NCBI GenBank assembly: GCA_030430165.1
Contig: JAUIGL010000017.1
Coordinates: 20,151-84,150, forward strand
Length of the DNA: 64,000 nucleotides
Reading direction: 5' to 3'
Source of the DNA: a bacterium
Lineage (GTDB): Bacteria; Desulfobacterota; Binatia; HRBIN30; CADEER01
The notes beneath the pieces are model-generated. The model worked only from the letters and a program-made list of their open reading frames with translations, was not told the DNA's origin and searched no databases. The translations under genes were made by a program, and so were the position numbers. Below are positions 33,757-42,936 of this stretch, in pieces; within the stretch, counting starts at the first letter, position 1; each line of letters starts with the position of its first letter.

Positions 33757-36700
33757 GTGAATCCTGCACTATCGACGGTTTCGGGAGACCTCGAATGCGC
33801 GACGGAACTGGTAGTCGATGAGTGGGAGATGTGGAGCAGCGACACCGATGGTCGACGGGCCGACTCCCGGGAGGATCTGGTGAGCAGGCCAATATCGGAT
33901 TCTCGGCCGGTCCCCCCGCCGCGCGACGGTGATCTACTATTTGGCCCGTTCCGTGTGGATCTCGCCGGTCAGAGGGTTTGGAACGGTGCCCGCGCGGATT
34001 CGCCGCGCTCGAAGTCCTGGCAGGTGTTGCTCTATCTGCTGCGGCGCGCCGGGACTTTGGTTACGAAGAAGGAGTTGCATCAGGCGGTTTGGCGAGATGC
34101 CGCCGTCGTCGAGGATACCCTCACCCAATCGATCGGCGAGCTGCGGCGACTCCTCGGTGACAGCCCGCGCAGCCCGCGTTTCATCGAGACGGTTCACCGG
34201 CGTGGATTTCGCTTCATTGCCGAGGTGACGGAATGGCGAAGTGTCAGCGCAGACTTGGGCGAAGCGCGTTCCAGTTTGCGCAGTGCCGAAGGCGACGCGG
34301 GGGCGTTCGTCGGCCGCCGCCGCCAGCTCGAGCAGTTGGCGGCGGTGGCAGGCGAAGCGGCTGCAGGCCGGCGACAGCTCGTTTTCGTCACCGGCGAAGC
34401 GGGTAGCGGCAAGACGTCGCTGGTCGAAGAGTTTCTTCGCGACAACGATGCGGCCGGTCACTTGGTCGTTTGCGGCCAGTGCGTTCAGGCACTCGGCCCC
34501 CTCGAGCCGTACATGCCGTTGCTCGAGGGGCTCGAACGCGTCCTGAGTTCGCCATCCGGACGCGCTCTGGTGCCAGCCATGCAGAGCTTGGCGCCGTCTT
34601 GGTGCGAGCAGATCCCGTGGCTGAGGGGGACGGGAGGCGCAAGCGAACGCTCGGTGGTGGCGCCACCACGCGAGCGGATGTTGCGGGAGATCGCCGTGTT
34701 CCTCGAGGAGATCTCGGGCGAGCGGACGGTCCTCCTGGTGTTGGAGGATCTTCACTGGAGCGACCTTTCGACGCTGGGGCTGGTCGACTATCTCGCGCGC
34801 CGCCGCGATCCTGCGCGGCTGCTGATCGTCGGGACCTACCGGGATGGGGATGTATCGACCGCAGAACACCCCCTGCGTGCTGCCAAGCAGCGCTTGCTGC
34901 TGCAGCAGTCTTGTACCGAGGTCGCTCTGCCGGCGATGTCGCTCGGCGACGTGCGCGACTATCTGCAGCGCCGATTCGGCGTCGAGATCGCCGGTCTCGG
35001 CCCGTTCATCCACGAGCGCAGCGGCGGCAATCCGCTGTTCGTGGTCGCTCTGGTCGACGAGCTACTGCGCCGCGAGTGGCTTGCCATGACAGAAAACGAG
35101 TGGGCGACGGGGGCGGCAGACGACGCGGTGCTGCAGGCGGTTCCCGGAGAGCTGAGTGAGATGATTCTCGTCCAGCTCGAGCCGTTGATCGACTCTGATC
35201 GAGCCCTGCTCGATGTCGCCAGCGTTGCCGGTTTGGTGTTCGACCCCCGAGTCGTCGCCGCCGCGCTCGGCTGCGACACCGAGCATGCGGAAGAGCGTTG
35301 CCGGACCCTGGTGCAGCGACGCCTCCTTGCGCCAGTCGGGCACCTCACGGGCCAAGCAGGGGGCCAGGCGCCCGGACATTTTCAGTTCATCCACCCACTC
35401 CATCGTCAGGTCATCTACGATCAGATCGGGAGCACGCGCAGTCGCCGCCTGCATCGCCTGATCGGAGAGATCCTCGAGAGCATGCGAGGTGACGACTCGG
35501 GGAACCTCGCGGCGGACTTGTCGGTACACTTCCAGCATGCCGCCGACGGGAGAGCCGTACACTACCTGGCGGAGTGCGCCGAGCGCGCGCAAGGTCGGGC
35601 CGCTCACAAGGAGGCACTGAGCTACCTGAAGCGGGCGATTGCTCTGCTCGACCGCCTGCCCCCTGTTCCCGACCGTCTCCCGCAAGAGCTTCGCCTGCGA
35701 CTGCTTGCCAACGTCTCGCTCAACGTGACCCGAGGCTATGCGTCGCCGGAGCTGATCGAGAATACCGACCGCATGCGGGTGATTTGCCGGATGGTCGACG
35801 ACTTGCCGCACCGCTTCGAGGTCGCCCAGGTGCGCTGGTACGCCTGTCTGGCCGGCGAGGGCTCGGGTTTGGAAGCGGTACTCGACGAGATGGATGAGAT
35901 TGCCGAGCGCCTCGGCACCCCACAAGCGCAGTTGCGTGCTCGACTGGCGCGAGGGCGGAGCAGTTTTTGGCGCGGCGCGTTCAAAGAAGCATACCAGCTT
36001 CTCGATACGGTGATCGAGGAAGCCAGTAGGGAAACGATCACGTTCCCGGCCACATCGTATGGGATCGACCCGCTGGTGGGGGCGCGAATGCAACTGGCGC
36101 TCGCGTCGTGGTTCGTCGGACTGCCGATCCGCGCTCGCCGGCATGCGCGCTACGGCATGGCGCGTGCCGACCAATCGGGGCTCGCCTACGACCAAGCGTC
36201 GGCGTTGGCGCAGGCGGCCCTGGTCGAGCTCCTCTGTGGCGATGCGGAAGAGGCGTCGACGCTGGCGACGCGCGGGGAGCAGATTTGCCAGGCGAACGAG
36301 GTCGCCTTCATCCTGCCGCTGAGTCGCGTCCTGCGCGGAGCTGCCGAGGTTCGGGTTGGCGACGCGCGCTCGGCTCTGGCGCGGATGATCGACGGGCTGA
36401 GGTTGCAGCAGCAGCTCAACGGTTCCTTCTTCTGCCACGTGATTCTCGGATTGATCGCCGACGCGCACGGGCGATTGGGGGAATGGGAGGAGGGCATCCG
36501 GCGCGCCGACCAGGGGATCGCACTGGCGCAAAACGATCTCGAGCGCATCTACGCAGCCGAGCTGTGGCGGATCAAGGGCGTCCTGTCCTCGCGAGATGGC
36601 GCTCGGTCGGTGGCGGGCTCGCCAGAGCAGCCGGCTCCCGGCGAGGCGGGCGAACTCATTCGACGTGCACTCCGCTGCTCGCGAGAGCAGGGTGCAACGG

Positions 36701-36858
36701 CTCTGGAGTTGCGCGCTGCGACGAGTTTGTTGGCCACCGCCAGCGACGGCCGAGCCAAACAGCGCGCCAGCGCAACCCTCAAACGAATTCTCGCGACCTT
36801 CTCCGAAGGCTTCGACACCGCGGATCTTCGCGAAGCGCGGTCGCTACTCGCTTCGTAG
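33757..36858 (+). CDS. Winged-helix / AAA ATPase / TPR transcriptional regulator
   Basis: This 1033-residue protein begins (GTG 33757) with an OmpR/CadC-type winged helix at about residues 60-150 (WQVLLYLLRRAGTLVTKKEL, ETVHRRGFRFIAEV). An AAA/STAND ATPase follows, with Walker A VTGEAGSGKTSLVEEFL and Walker B LLVLEDLHWSDLSTLGLVD, GTYRDGD as sensor and ERSGGNPLFVVALVDELL. The last 450 residues are helical TPR-like repeats. This is the architecture of large signal-integrating activators. No receiver domain is present, so the TPR part probably senses a ligand or protein. Its targets are unknown; it is divergent from the DUF3300/DUF2950 pair. The first ~55 residues are poorly structured and the start may be ATG 33829. 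Confidence 0.82.
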   Translation: MNPALSTVSGDLECATELVVDEWEMWSSDTDGRRADSREDLVSRPISDSRPVPPPRDGDLLFGPFRVDLAGQRVWNGARADSPRSKSWQVLLYLLRRAGTLVTKKELHQAVWRDAAVVEDTLTQSIGELRRLLGDSPRSPRFIETVHRRGFRFIAEVTEWRSVSADLGEARSSLRSAEGDAGAFVGRRRQLEQLAAVAGEAAAGRRQLVFVTGEAGSGKTSLVEEFLRDNDAAGHLVVCGQCVQALGPLEPYMPLLEGLERVLSSPSGRALVPAMQSLAPSWCEQIPWLRGTGGASERSVVAPPRERMLREIAVFLEEISGERTVLLVLEDLHWSDLSTLGLVDYLARRRDPARLLIVGTYRDGDVSTAEHPLRAAKQRLLLQQSCTEVALPAMSLGDVRDYLQRRFGVEIAGLGPFIHERSGGNPLFVVALVDELLRREWLAMTENEWATGAADDAVLQAVPGELSEMILVQLEPLIDSDRALLDVASVAGLVFDPRVVAAALGCDTEHAEERCRTLVQRRLLAPVGHLTGQAGGQAPGHFQFIHPLHRQVIYDQIGSTRSRRLHRLIGEILESMRGDDSGNLAADLSVHFQHAADGRAVHYLAECAERAQGRAAHKEALSYLKRAIALLDRLPPVPDRLPQELRLRLLANVSLNVTRGYASPELIENTDRMRVICRMVDDLPHRFEVAQVRWYACLAGEGSGLEAVLDEMDEIAERLGTPQAQLRARLARGRSSFWRGAFKEAYQLLDTVIEEASRETITFPATSYGIDPLVGARMQLALASWFVGLPIRARRHARYGMARADQSGLAYDQASALAQAALVELLCGDAEEASTLATRGEQICQANEVAFILPLSRVLRGAAEVRVGDARSALARMIDGLRLQQQLNGSFFCHVILGLIADAHGRLGEWEEGIRRADQGIALAQNDLERIYAAELWRIKGVLSSRDGARSVAGSPEQPAPGEAGELIRRALRCSREQGATALELRAATSLLATASDGRAKQRASATLKRILATFSEGFDTADLREARSLLAS

Positions 36859-36939
36859 GTCGGTATCGAAGAGAGCGAGGGCGGTACCGATGGTGGTGCC
36901 GACGCCAGGCTATGGACAGCCTCTGAAGAGGAAAGCGAA

Positions 36940-37905
36940 ATGCTTACATTGGTCACGTTCTTCGTTCTCGCCGTCGTTGTCTCGTTCATCTGCTCGTTGT
37001 CCGAGGCGGGCCTCCTGTCGCTGCGCCGCACCGACGTGGTCAAGTTGAAGGAGTCCGGTGTCTGGGGGGCCGGCATGCTCGAGCGACTCAAGGCCAACGT
37101 CGAGCGGTCCTTGGCGGGCATCTTGACCGTCAACACGCTGGCGAACTGCTTCGGCGCGGCTGGCGTGGGTTCGGCCGCGTCCGCCATTTGGGGGCCGTCG
37201 GGCATGGCCAGCGCCAGCGCGGTGCTGACGGTCACCATCCTCGTATTCTCCGAGATCATCCCGAAGACACTGGGAGCCAGCCACTCCGTGCGGCTGGCGA
37301 ATCCCATTGCCGTTGCGGTTCAGACGATGTTGTTCATCACCTATCCGGTCGTCTTGCTGATGGGCCAGGTGTCCAAGCTGGTTGGAGGCGGAGGGGCACA
37401 GCCCTACACTCGCGAGGACGTCCAGCTGGCAGCCCGATTGGGTGTCGTCGACGGCGTCATGGTGGAACGCGAGGCGGACGTCATCTCCAGGTTTCTGAGC
37501 CGCATCGAGACGAAGGTGCACTCGTCGTTTACGCCGGCGGCGGAGGTGTCCGCATTTTCGGGAGACCAGACTGTCGACGAAGTCTGCCGCGGCAGTGTTT
37601 TGATGGGGCACAGCCGATTTCCCGTTTACGCGGGTGGGCCCGACGAGGTCCTTGGAATCGTGCGCCAGGACGATGTCTTGAGAAAAGCCCAGCACGGAGA
37701 ACGCGACTGCCGCCTCGCCGAGCTCGCGAAGCCCGCGGTGAGCGTGCGTGACGATGAAACGTTGGAGCAGGCGGCGACGAGGATGCATGAACACGAGAGC
37801 AAGCTGGTGCTGGTCGTGGACCAGCAAGATCGCTATCTCGGCGTGCTCTCGACCGGCGACTTGCTCAAGCACCTGTTCGGTCCAGGGCTTGCGGAGCTCG
37901 CGTAG
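36940..37905 (+). CDS. CNNM/CBS-domain membrane protein (CorC-HlyC-like, short)
   Basis: The 321-residue protein has a CNNM (DUF21) membrane domain: a first helix, SFICSLSEAGLLSLRR, LAGILTVNTLANCFGAAGVG, and ILVFSEIIPKTLGASHS. A weak CBS pair follows (GHSRFPVYAGGPDEVLGIV; VLVVDQQDRYLGVLSTGDLLKHLFG). CNNM proteins are linked to Mg2+ or Na+ transport. The C-terminal CorC/HlyC domain normally found after the CBS pair is absent; the protein stops just after it, as in some short homologues. A GAAGAGGAAAGC site precedes the ATG. It follows the large regulator by 81 bp on the same strand. Confidence 0.82.
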   Translation: MLTLVTFFVLAVVVSFICSLSEAGLLSLRRTDVVKLKESGVWGAGMLERLKANVERSLAGILTVNTLANCFGAAGVGSAASAIWGPSGMASASAVLTVTILVFSEIIPKTLGASHSVRLANPIAVAVQTMLFITYPVVLLMGQVSKLVGGGGAQPYTREDVQLAARLGVVDGVMVEREADVISRFLSRIETKVHSSFTPAAEVSAFSGDQTVDEVCRGSVLMGHSRFPVYAGGPDEVLGIVRQDDVLRKAQHGERDCRLAELAKPAVSVRDDETLEQAATRMHEHESKLVLVVDQQDRYLGVLSTGDLLKHLFGPGLAELA

Positions 37906-37989
37906 TCGGGATCCGGATCGGCGCCGCGAGCCGGCCGAGGCTCCAGCGGAACTCTGGCCTCGTTCGCATAGCTACTCCTGCGCCCGCCG

Positions 37990-39175
37990 TCACAGCGAGA
38001 CGTCCCACTGGATGCGCCACATCCAGGCGTTCTCGGAGTCGAGCTCGGCGTCGTAGTCGAACCATGTGACGTCGGTGGTGACTTTGCTGCGGTGGCCGAT
38101 GAAGAACCAGTTGGCGCCGAGGGCGATTTCACCGGCGTCGTTGGTCGGCCTCTCCGACAGCACCCGCGCGATGCGCGCGGCAAGCTCCAGGGGTTCCGGG
38201 ACAAAGTCCCAAACTCCGTGCGGGAAGTATCCGGCCTGCAGATAGAAGCCGCCGATGTTGCTGTAGTGGCCGGTCGCTCGATCGTCGATTCCCTTCCAGT
38301 GAAACTCCGAATTGAAAGCGAAACCGCGGTGCTGGTAGGCGGCCTCGATCATCGCCTGGGTGACTTCGTAGCGGCCGGCGCCACCGTCGGTGAACCTTGT
38401 TCAGCTGACCACCGCCCGAAGTCGAGTAGCGGGTGAAGGCGCTGCGATAGCTGACCGCCCCCAGCGCCAACGATCCTGCCGGCTCGCTGCGGCGGCGGAT
38501 GTCGGTCGAAGAGTAGTCGAGATAGCGTCCGAGGAAGTTCCACTGCAGTCGGCCGACGAACATCGGTCGCTGCGAATCGTCGGGGTCGCCGTCGCGACCG
38601 GCGCCGACGAACAAGCCGAGCGCGTAGTTGGCGTCGAAGGGAGTGCCTTGCCAAAGATGCCCGACGGCGCTGCCGCCGAGCTGGCGGTCGACGGTGAATG
38701 CGGTGTTGACGATCGAGCGTTCGACCAGCGTCTGCTTGCCGGACGATTCGACTCGTTCGCGGTTGTACAGCACCTTGTACTGCCCGAGCCGCAGACCGAT
38801 CTCCTTGCGCGGTTGGATCATCGCGCGCAGGTCGAGCAAACGGCCCTTCAGCAGGTCGTTCTCCCAGTAGAACTCGAGCCAGGGTTTCCAGACGTGGCCG
38901 CCGAGCTTGATGCGGGCTCGGTTGATGTCGAGATCGCTGCGCTCCTCGATCAGGTCGGGCTCGCCCGGTTGGTTCTGCTGGTCTCCCGAGTCGACCAGGG
39001 TGTAGCGAAACTGCGAACGGAACTGCAGTCGCAGCCCGAGCTTTCCGTTCTCAAGCTCATAGCGAATTCCCTCGTCGTAGTAGGCGCGCAGCGCCGGGCA
39101 ATAGTCCGGCGCGTATGCCGTCAGCCCCAGCACCGACAGACCGACCCGGAGGACCGCGTGCCGGACCTTCGACAT
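37990..39175 (-). pseudogene. Phosphate-selective-porin-like gene, frameshifted
   Basis: Two overlapping frames encode one porin. The first (from ATG 39175, or 39187) gives a signal peptide and strands such as LGLRLQFRSQFRYTLVDS, WKPWLEFYWENDLLKG and QPRKEIGLRLGQYKVLYNRE, typical of the OprO/OprP porin group. Near 38390, just after QLNK, the frame changes. The correct continuation FTDGGAGRYEVTQAMIEAAY... runs on in the next frame to the stop at 37990, ending ...WRIQWDVSL. One inserted base explains it. Repaired, the protein would have about 395 residues, a normal porin length. It may be a real inactivating mutation or an assembly error. Confidence 0.8.
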
Positions 39176-39185
39176 CCCCGCCTCC

Positions 39186-40715
39186 ATGACAGAACCAAGC
39201 TCACCCCCGCAACCCGAGCCTGCGGCCTCGGGCTTGTCGGCCGCGGCCGCATTTTCTATTGGTCGGCGTTTGCAATCGGTCGGACCAAATATCGCCGTCT
39301 TCGTCGCGTACTTCTTGACCGGTCGGCTGGGGTTGATGCTCCCGTACTACGAGGAGCACGTCACGTTGATGTGGGCGCCGACCGCGGTGGCTCTCGCCGC
39401 CGTGGTGCTCGCCGGTCCCGTCCTCGCGCCGGGAATCTTCCTCGCGTCGTTCCTGATCAACGTCGGCGTCGAGCCCGAGCTTCCCGGTCCGGCGGCGCTG
39501 ATCGCGGCGGGCAACACGTTCGCTCCCGTGGCGGCCGGGATGTTGCTGGTGCGGACCCGGGATTTCAGACCGCAGCTCGACCGACTGCGCGATGCGCTGT
39601 CCTACCTCGAGTTCGGCGTCATCGGCGCTGGGTCGTTCACCGCGACCATCGGCGTGCTCGTTCTTTGCGCGTTCGGCGCCGCGCCGTGGAGCCACTACTG
39701 GACGGTTTGGATGGCGTGGTTCGGCGGCGAGGTGGCCGGGTTGCTGATCGCCGGCCCGCTGGTTCTGACCTGGCTGTCGACACCGGACACGGTCGAGTGG
39801 GAACGCGCCAGCGTCGTCGAGAAGACGGTGCTCGCCGCTCTCACCGTCCTGTTCTTGGCGGTCGTTCTCGGGGTCGGCAAGGAGATGGTGTCGCTGCCGT
39901 ATGGCTTCGGTGTTGTCTCCCTCTGGATCTTACTGCGAACCGGCCTGCGCGAATCGACTCTGGCGATCGCCGTCGTCTCCGGCACTCTGGTGGTCGGCAC
40001 GGCGCTCGGCGTTGGACCGTTCGTCGCCGCATCGCCGCGCACCGGCATGTTGTCTCTGTGGATGTTTCTCGCCGCGATCGGCGGTGCCAACATCGTCGTC
40101 GCCGGCCTCGTCGCCGAGCGCGAGCGCGCGCTGTCGCACCAGAGTCTCCTGGTCGCCGAGCTCGACCACCGGGTGAAGAACACCCTGGCGAGCGTGCTCG
40201 GGCTGGCCGAGAGGAGTCGCAATGGCTCGGCCGATCTCGATTCGTTCTTCGATCGCTTCGTCGGCAGAGTTCGCGCGATGTCGCGAACCCACGAGGGCCT
40301 GTCGCGTTCGAAGTGGCAACCGATGCAACTGGCGGAGATCGTCAGCACGACACTCGAGCCTTTCAAGGCCGCAGGGCACAACCAGCTCGTCGTCTCCGGC
40401 GACGACACGACCATCGCCGCCCCCCGAGTCGCGCCGTTCACCATGATCCTGCACGAGCTGGCGACCAACGCCGCCAAGCACGGTGCCTGGTCGCGCGAGG
40501 GTGGCCGCGTCTCGGTCGAGTGGTCGCTGGGCGAGGATGGTGACCTGCGCTTTCACTGGCGCGAGCGCGGCGTCGCCGGCGGCGCAGCGACGCTGGTCCC
40601 CGGAGAAGGTCTGCGATTGATCGAGGGGCTCGCCGGCTACGAGCTGGGCGGCCGCGCCACCCCCGAGCTCCACGCTGAGGGCTTCGACTGTACGCTGTAT
40701 CTTCCCGACTTGTAG
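39186..40715 (+). CDS. MASE1-domain HWE-type sensor histidine kinase
   Basis: The 509-residue protein has a MASE1-like membrane sensor of about eight helices (residues ~35-310; SVGPNIAVFVAYFLTGRLGLMLPYY, LMWAPTAVALAAVVLAGP). A kinase core follows: ELDHRVKNTLASVLGLAERS with phospho-acceptor His328, RTHEGLSRSKWQPMQLAEI, and the ATPase N-box ILHELATNAAKHGAWS. The HRVKN box and HELATNAAKHGA form mark the HWE/HisKA_2 class, which often signals through receiver proteins in stress responses. No response regulator is adjacent. The ATG (39186-39188) lies within CATG, which on the other strand holds the first possible ATG of the porin gene, so the two genes abut head to head. Confidence 0.88.
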   Translation: MTEPSSPPQPEPAASGLSAAAAFSIGRRLQSVGPNIAVFVAYFLTGRLGLMLPYYEEHVTLMWAPTAVALAAVVLAGPVLAPGIFLASFLINVGVEPELPGPAALIAAGNTFAPVAAGMLLVRTRDFRPQLDRLRDALSYLEFGVIGAGSFTATIGVLVLCAFGAAPWSHYWTVWMAWFGGEVAGLLIAGPLVLTWLSTPDTVEWERASVVEKTVLAALTVLFLAVVLGVGKEMVSLPYGFGVVSLWILLRTGLRESTLAIAVVSGTLVVGTALGVGPFVAASPRTGMLSLWMFLAAIGGANIVVAGLVAERERALSHQSLLVAELDHRVKNTLASVLGLAERSRNGSADLDSFFDRFVGRVRAMSRTHEGLSRSKWQPMQLAEIVSTTLEPFKAAGHNQLVVSGDDTTIAAPRVAPFTMILHELATNAAKHGAWSREGGRVSVEWSLGEDGDLRFHWRERGVAGGAATLVPGEGLRLIEGLAGYELGGRATPELHAEGFDCTLYLPDL

Positions 40716-40743
40716 CCGATCTGGATTGCAGGTTGGCCGAGTT

Positions 40744-40776
40744 TTAGCCGCGGATTGGCGCTGATGAGCGCGGATG
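40744..40776. repeat. Short dispersed repeat, copy 2
   Basis: This copy reads TTAGCCGCGGATTGGCG and then CTGATGAGCGCGGATG. It is the same family as 787-820 and 41551-41580. It lies just after the kinase gene and before the MITE-like element. Confidence 0.6.
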
Positions 40777-40794
40777 CTGTTCCGCAGGACTTAG

Positions 40795-40954
40795 CAGCCC
40801 GTTGAAAAAGTAGGCCGGGCTGCAAATGGATCTTTCGCCGCAGCTCCGCGTTGCCGGATCCTCGACAAAAGCCTCGGCTTTGCCTCCGGTTCGGCGCCTT
40901 GATCTGCGACGAAATCTCCCATTTTCGCTCCTGCCCTACTTTTTCAACGGACTG
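40795..40954. mobile_element. MITE-like element with 20-bp terminal inverted repeats
   Basis: The 160-bp element has terminal inverted repeats CAGCCCGTTGAAAAAGTAGG (40795-40814) and its near-perfect complement (40935-40954; one mismatch). Similarity between the arms continues inwards for a further ~30 bp (AAATGG, TTTCG[CT]CGCAG). Both ends are flanked by the same 4 bp TTAG in direct orientation (40791-40794 and 40955-40958), as expected for a target-site duplication. It has no coding capacity, so it would need a transposase in trans. The right flank touches the stop codon of the next leftward gene (TAG at 40959-40961). Confidence 0.75.
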
Positions 40955-40958
40955 TTAG

Positions 40959-41402
40959 CTATCGGTCGACCGCGGTTTCGTGGAGGTGGAGCCAGAGCGG
41001 GCGATCGGAATCCGGCCGCAGCTCAAGGAGGACGGTGGTGACGCGGTCGTTGTCTGCGGGGATGGTGTTCTTGGCTCCGGTTTGCGACTCGCGGTAGGTG
41101 GCGAGAATGAGCCGGCCCTCGTCGAACACTCCCTGCACCGCGCAGTCGGAAATCGTGATGTCGAAGGCCGGATTGGCGCCGTGCGCGCCGCGGATTCCGT
41201 CGAGCAGCTGGTGCTTGGTGAGCGCCCGGCCCGAAGGTTGGATGTTGATCAGATCATCCGCCATCGACGCCCCGAGCTGGCGCTCGAATTCGTCACTCGA
41301 GCCAGCAACAGCACCGCGAAACCACGTCGCGATGAACCCGTGAACACGCTCGATCTCGTTCCGAACGATTTCGAGCAACCTCTTGTCCTCTCGCTCCAGC
41401 AT
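40959..41402 (-). CDS. DUF4440/SnoaL-like (NTF2-fold) protein
   Basis: From ATG 41402 the protein has 147 residues, with an N-terminal helical part (LLEIVRNEIERVHGFIATWFRGA). The pattern ADDLINIQPSGRALTKHQLLDGIRG follows, with beta strands CAVQGVFDEGRLILATYRESQ and TVLLELRPDSDRPLWLHLHETAV. This is the NTF2-like fold used for small-ligand binding or simple catalysis. The function is unknown. Its stop codon lies directly against the flank of the MITE-like element, which may therefore have altered its original 3' end. The frame is open up to 41474 with another ATG, but 41402 gives the better family start. Confidence 0.7.
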   Translation of the reverse strand: MLEREDKRLLEIVRNEIERVHGFIATWFRGAVAGSSDEFERQLGASMADDLINIQPSGRALTKHQLLDGIRGAHGANPAFDITISDCAVQGVFDEGRLILATYRESQTGAKNTIPADNDRVTTVLLELRPDSDRPLWLHLHETAVDR

Positions 41403-41797
41403 TGATTCCGTCGGCTCCTCTCCCAGTGTGCAACCGGTGAACTGGGTTGAATCACCATAGTTCTTCGGAGCCAAGCCCGGGCTAAGATGGGCCGACGCTG
41501 GCTCGAGATGGTTCGTTACGGGCCCGATGCTGCGCTCCCGGTCACCCGTGACCAGCGTTCATCCGTGTCAATCAGCGGCTTGGTTGTTTGCCAGAAGCCC
41601 CTACGCCCGCCCGACTCGATTCACTCGTCCATTCATCAGTCCAGCGGGCGCAGTTGTCGTGGATGTTGCCGGTACGAGGAAATACCTACGCACAATTCGC
41701 AACTTACGTGACCCGTTGTGGCTGGAGTAGGTAGGTCCCCCAGATGCTGAATGACGTTCTTTCTCAGGTGATCAGAACAAGAAGGGGGACTTTTTCG
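41403..41797. other. Intergenic region without a supported gene
   Basis: These 395 bp between divergent genes hold only short frames without coding character. The inverted copy of the 30-bp dispersed repeat (41551-41580: CAGCGTTCATCCGTGTC and CAGCGGCT) lies inside. The last 50 bp before 41798 hold the ribosome site AAGGGGGA for the next gene and presumably its promoter. Confidence 0.6.
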
Positions 41798-42928
41798 ATG
41801 AGAAGTGATCTACGAGGCTATTCAGATAGTGGTCTACTGAGGCGTGGGCGTAGCTTGCAGGCCGGCGCCGCAGTGATCGGGGCGACGTTGCTGTTCGCCA
41901 CCGGCTCGGCACGCGCCCTCACGACGATGACGATGGACGATCTGCCGACGCAGCCAGTCGACGGACTGTCCCACCTCGGCGTGACGTTCAGTTACACCGA
42001 GTCCGGGTCGCCAAGTACCGATGCCGTGTACAACTCGCCGACCGGCCCGGTCACCACCACCCACACGACTGACCCTTCGTTGCATGGAGACACGGTGGGC
42101 GTCCTGCAGATCGACTTCGACAACCCGACCTCGGTTCTCGAGATGGGCTTTGCGGTCAGCGTGACCACCAGTGAAATTGAGGCGGTAGCTGTGGAGCTGT
42201 TCGATCCGGCATTGAACTCGCTCGGTACGACCTACATCAATGTCGACCCCGGATCGTTCGCCTTTGCGTCGGGGCTCTTCGAGAACACTTCGGGAGCGTG
42301 CGTGCGCCGGGCCATCGTCACCTTCGACTCGTTCGGCGACGCCTTCGTCATGGACAATCTGACGTACGAAGAAGCGGCCCCGTGCGGCTGCAGCCTGACT
42401 CCGTCGGCATGTGTCACCGGGTTCGCGAAAGGGCAGCTCCTGGTCAACGAGAAGAAGGAAGGCAACGAGAAGCTGACCGCCAAGTTCCTCAAGGGGCCGC
42501 TTCTCCTGCAGTCCGACTTCGGCAATCCGGTCGGCGGTTCGACGAGCTACCAGCTTTGCGTTTACGACGAGGCGGGTGATCTGGTCGGTGACCTGTCCGT
42601 CGACCGCGCCGGCGACACCTGCAGCGGCAAAGACTGCTGGAAGGCCGTCGGCGGCGCCCCGCCCGACGGCAAGGGATTCAAGTACAAGGACAAAGCGCTG
42701 GCCGACGACGGGGCCCTGTTGATCAACGTCAAGGGAGGCAGCCCGGGCAGATCGAAAGCCATCTTCAAGGCCAAGAACAAGTCCGGCACGATGCCGACCG
42801 GGATCGCCTCGACGCTCAACGGCTCGGCCTCCGCAACCATCCAGCTCCTGCCGAGCGACGGCCAGTGCATCTCGGTGACCGTCTCAGACGTCGTCAAAGA
42901 CGACGGCAACTTCTTCAAAGCGAAGTGA
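41798..42928 (+). CDS. Exported protein of unknown function
   Basis: The 376-residue protein starts at ATG 41798 after AAGGGGGA and has a signal peptide (LQAGAAVIGATLLFATGSARA). The first half is a Thr-rich beta domain (MTMDDLPTQPVDGLSHLGVTFSY... GDTVGVLQIDFDNPTSVLEMGF...), similar in style to secreted PEP-CTERM-like or lectin-like domains but without a sorting tail. The second half, after a CGC motif, is Lys/Gly-rich with paired Cys (YQLCVYDEAGDLVG; CSGKDCWKA; GQCISVTV). I do not know a named family for it. A hairpin at 42937-42963 follows the stop. Confidence 0.7.
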   Translation: MRSDLRGYSDSGLLRRGRSLQAGAAVIGATLLFATGSARALTTMTMDDLPTQPVDGLSHLGVTFSYTESGSPSTDAVYNSPTGPVTTTHTTDPSLHGDTVGVLQIDFDNPTSVLEMGFAVSVTTSEIEAVAVELFDPALNSLGTTYINVDPGSFAFASGLFENTSGACVRRAIVTFDSFGDAFVMDNLTYEEAAPCGCSLTPSACVTGFAKGQLLVNEKKEGNEKLTAKFLKGPLLLQSDFGNPVGGSTSYQLCVYDEAGDLVGDLSVDRAGDTCSGKDCWKAVGGAPPDGKGFKYKDKALADDGALLINVKGGSPGRSKAIFKAKNKSGTMPTGIASTLNGSASATIQLLPSDGQCISVTVSDVVKDDGNFFKAK

Positions 42929-42936
42929 TCATCGTG

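Noticed and set aside
38390..40543. 717-codon open frame on the plus strand
   Set aside because: It overlaps the frameshifted porin (antisense) and the histidine kinase (another frame). Both of these have clear family features; this translation is Arg-rich without structure.
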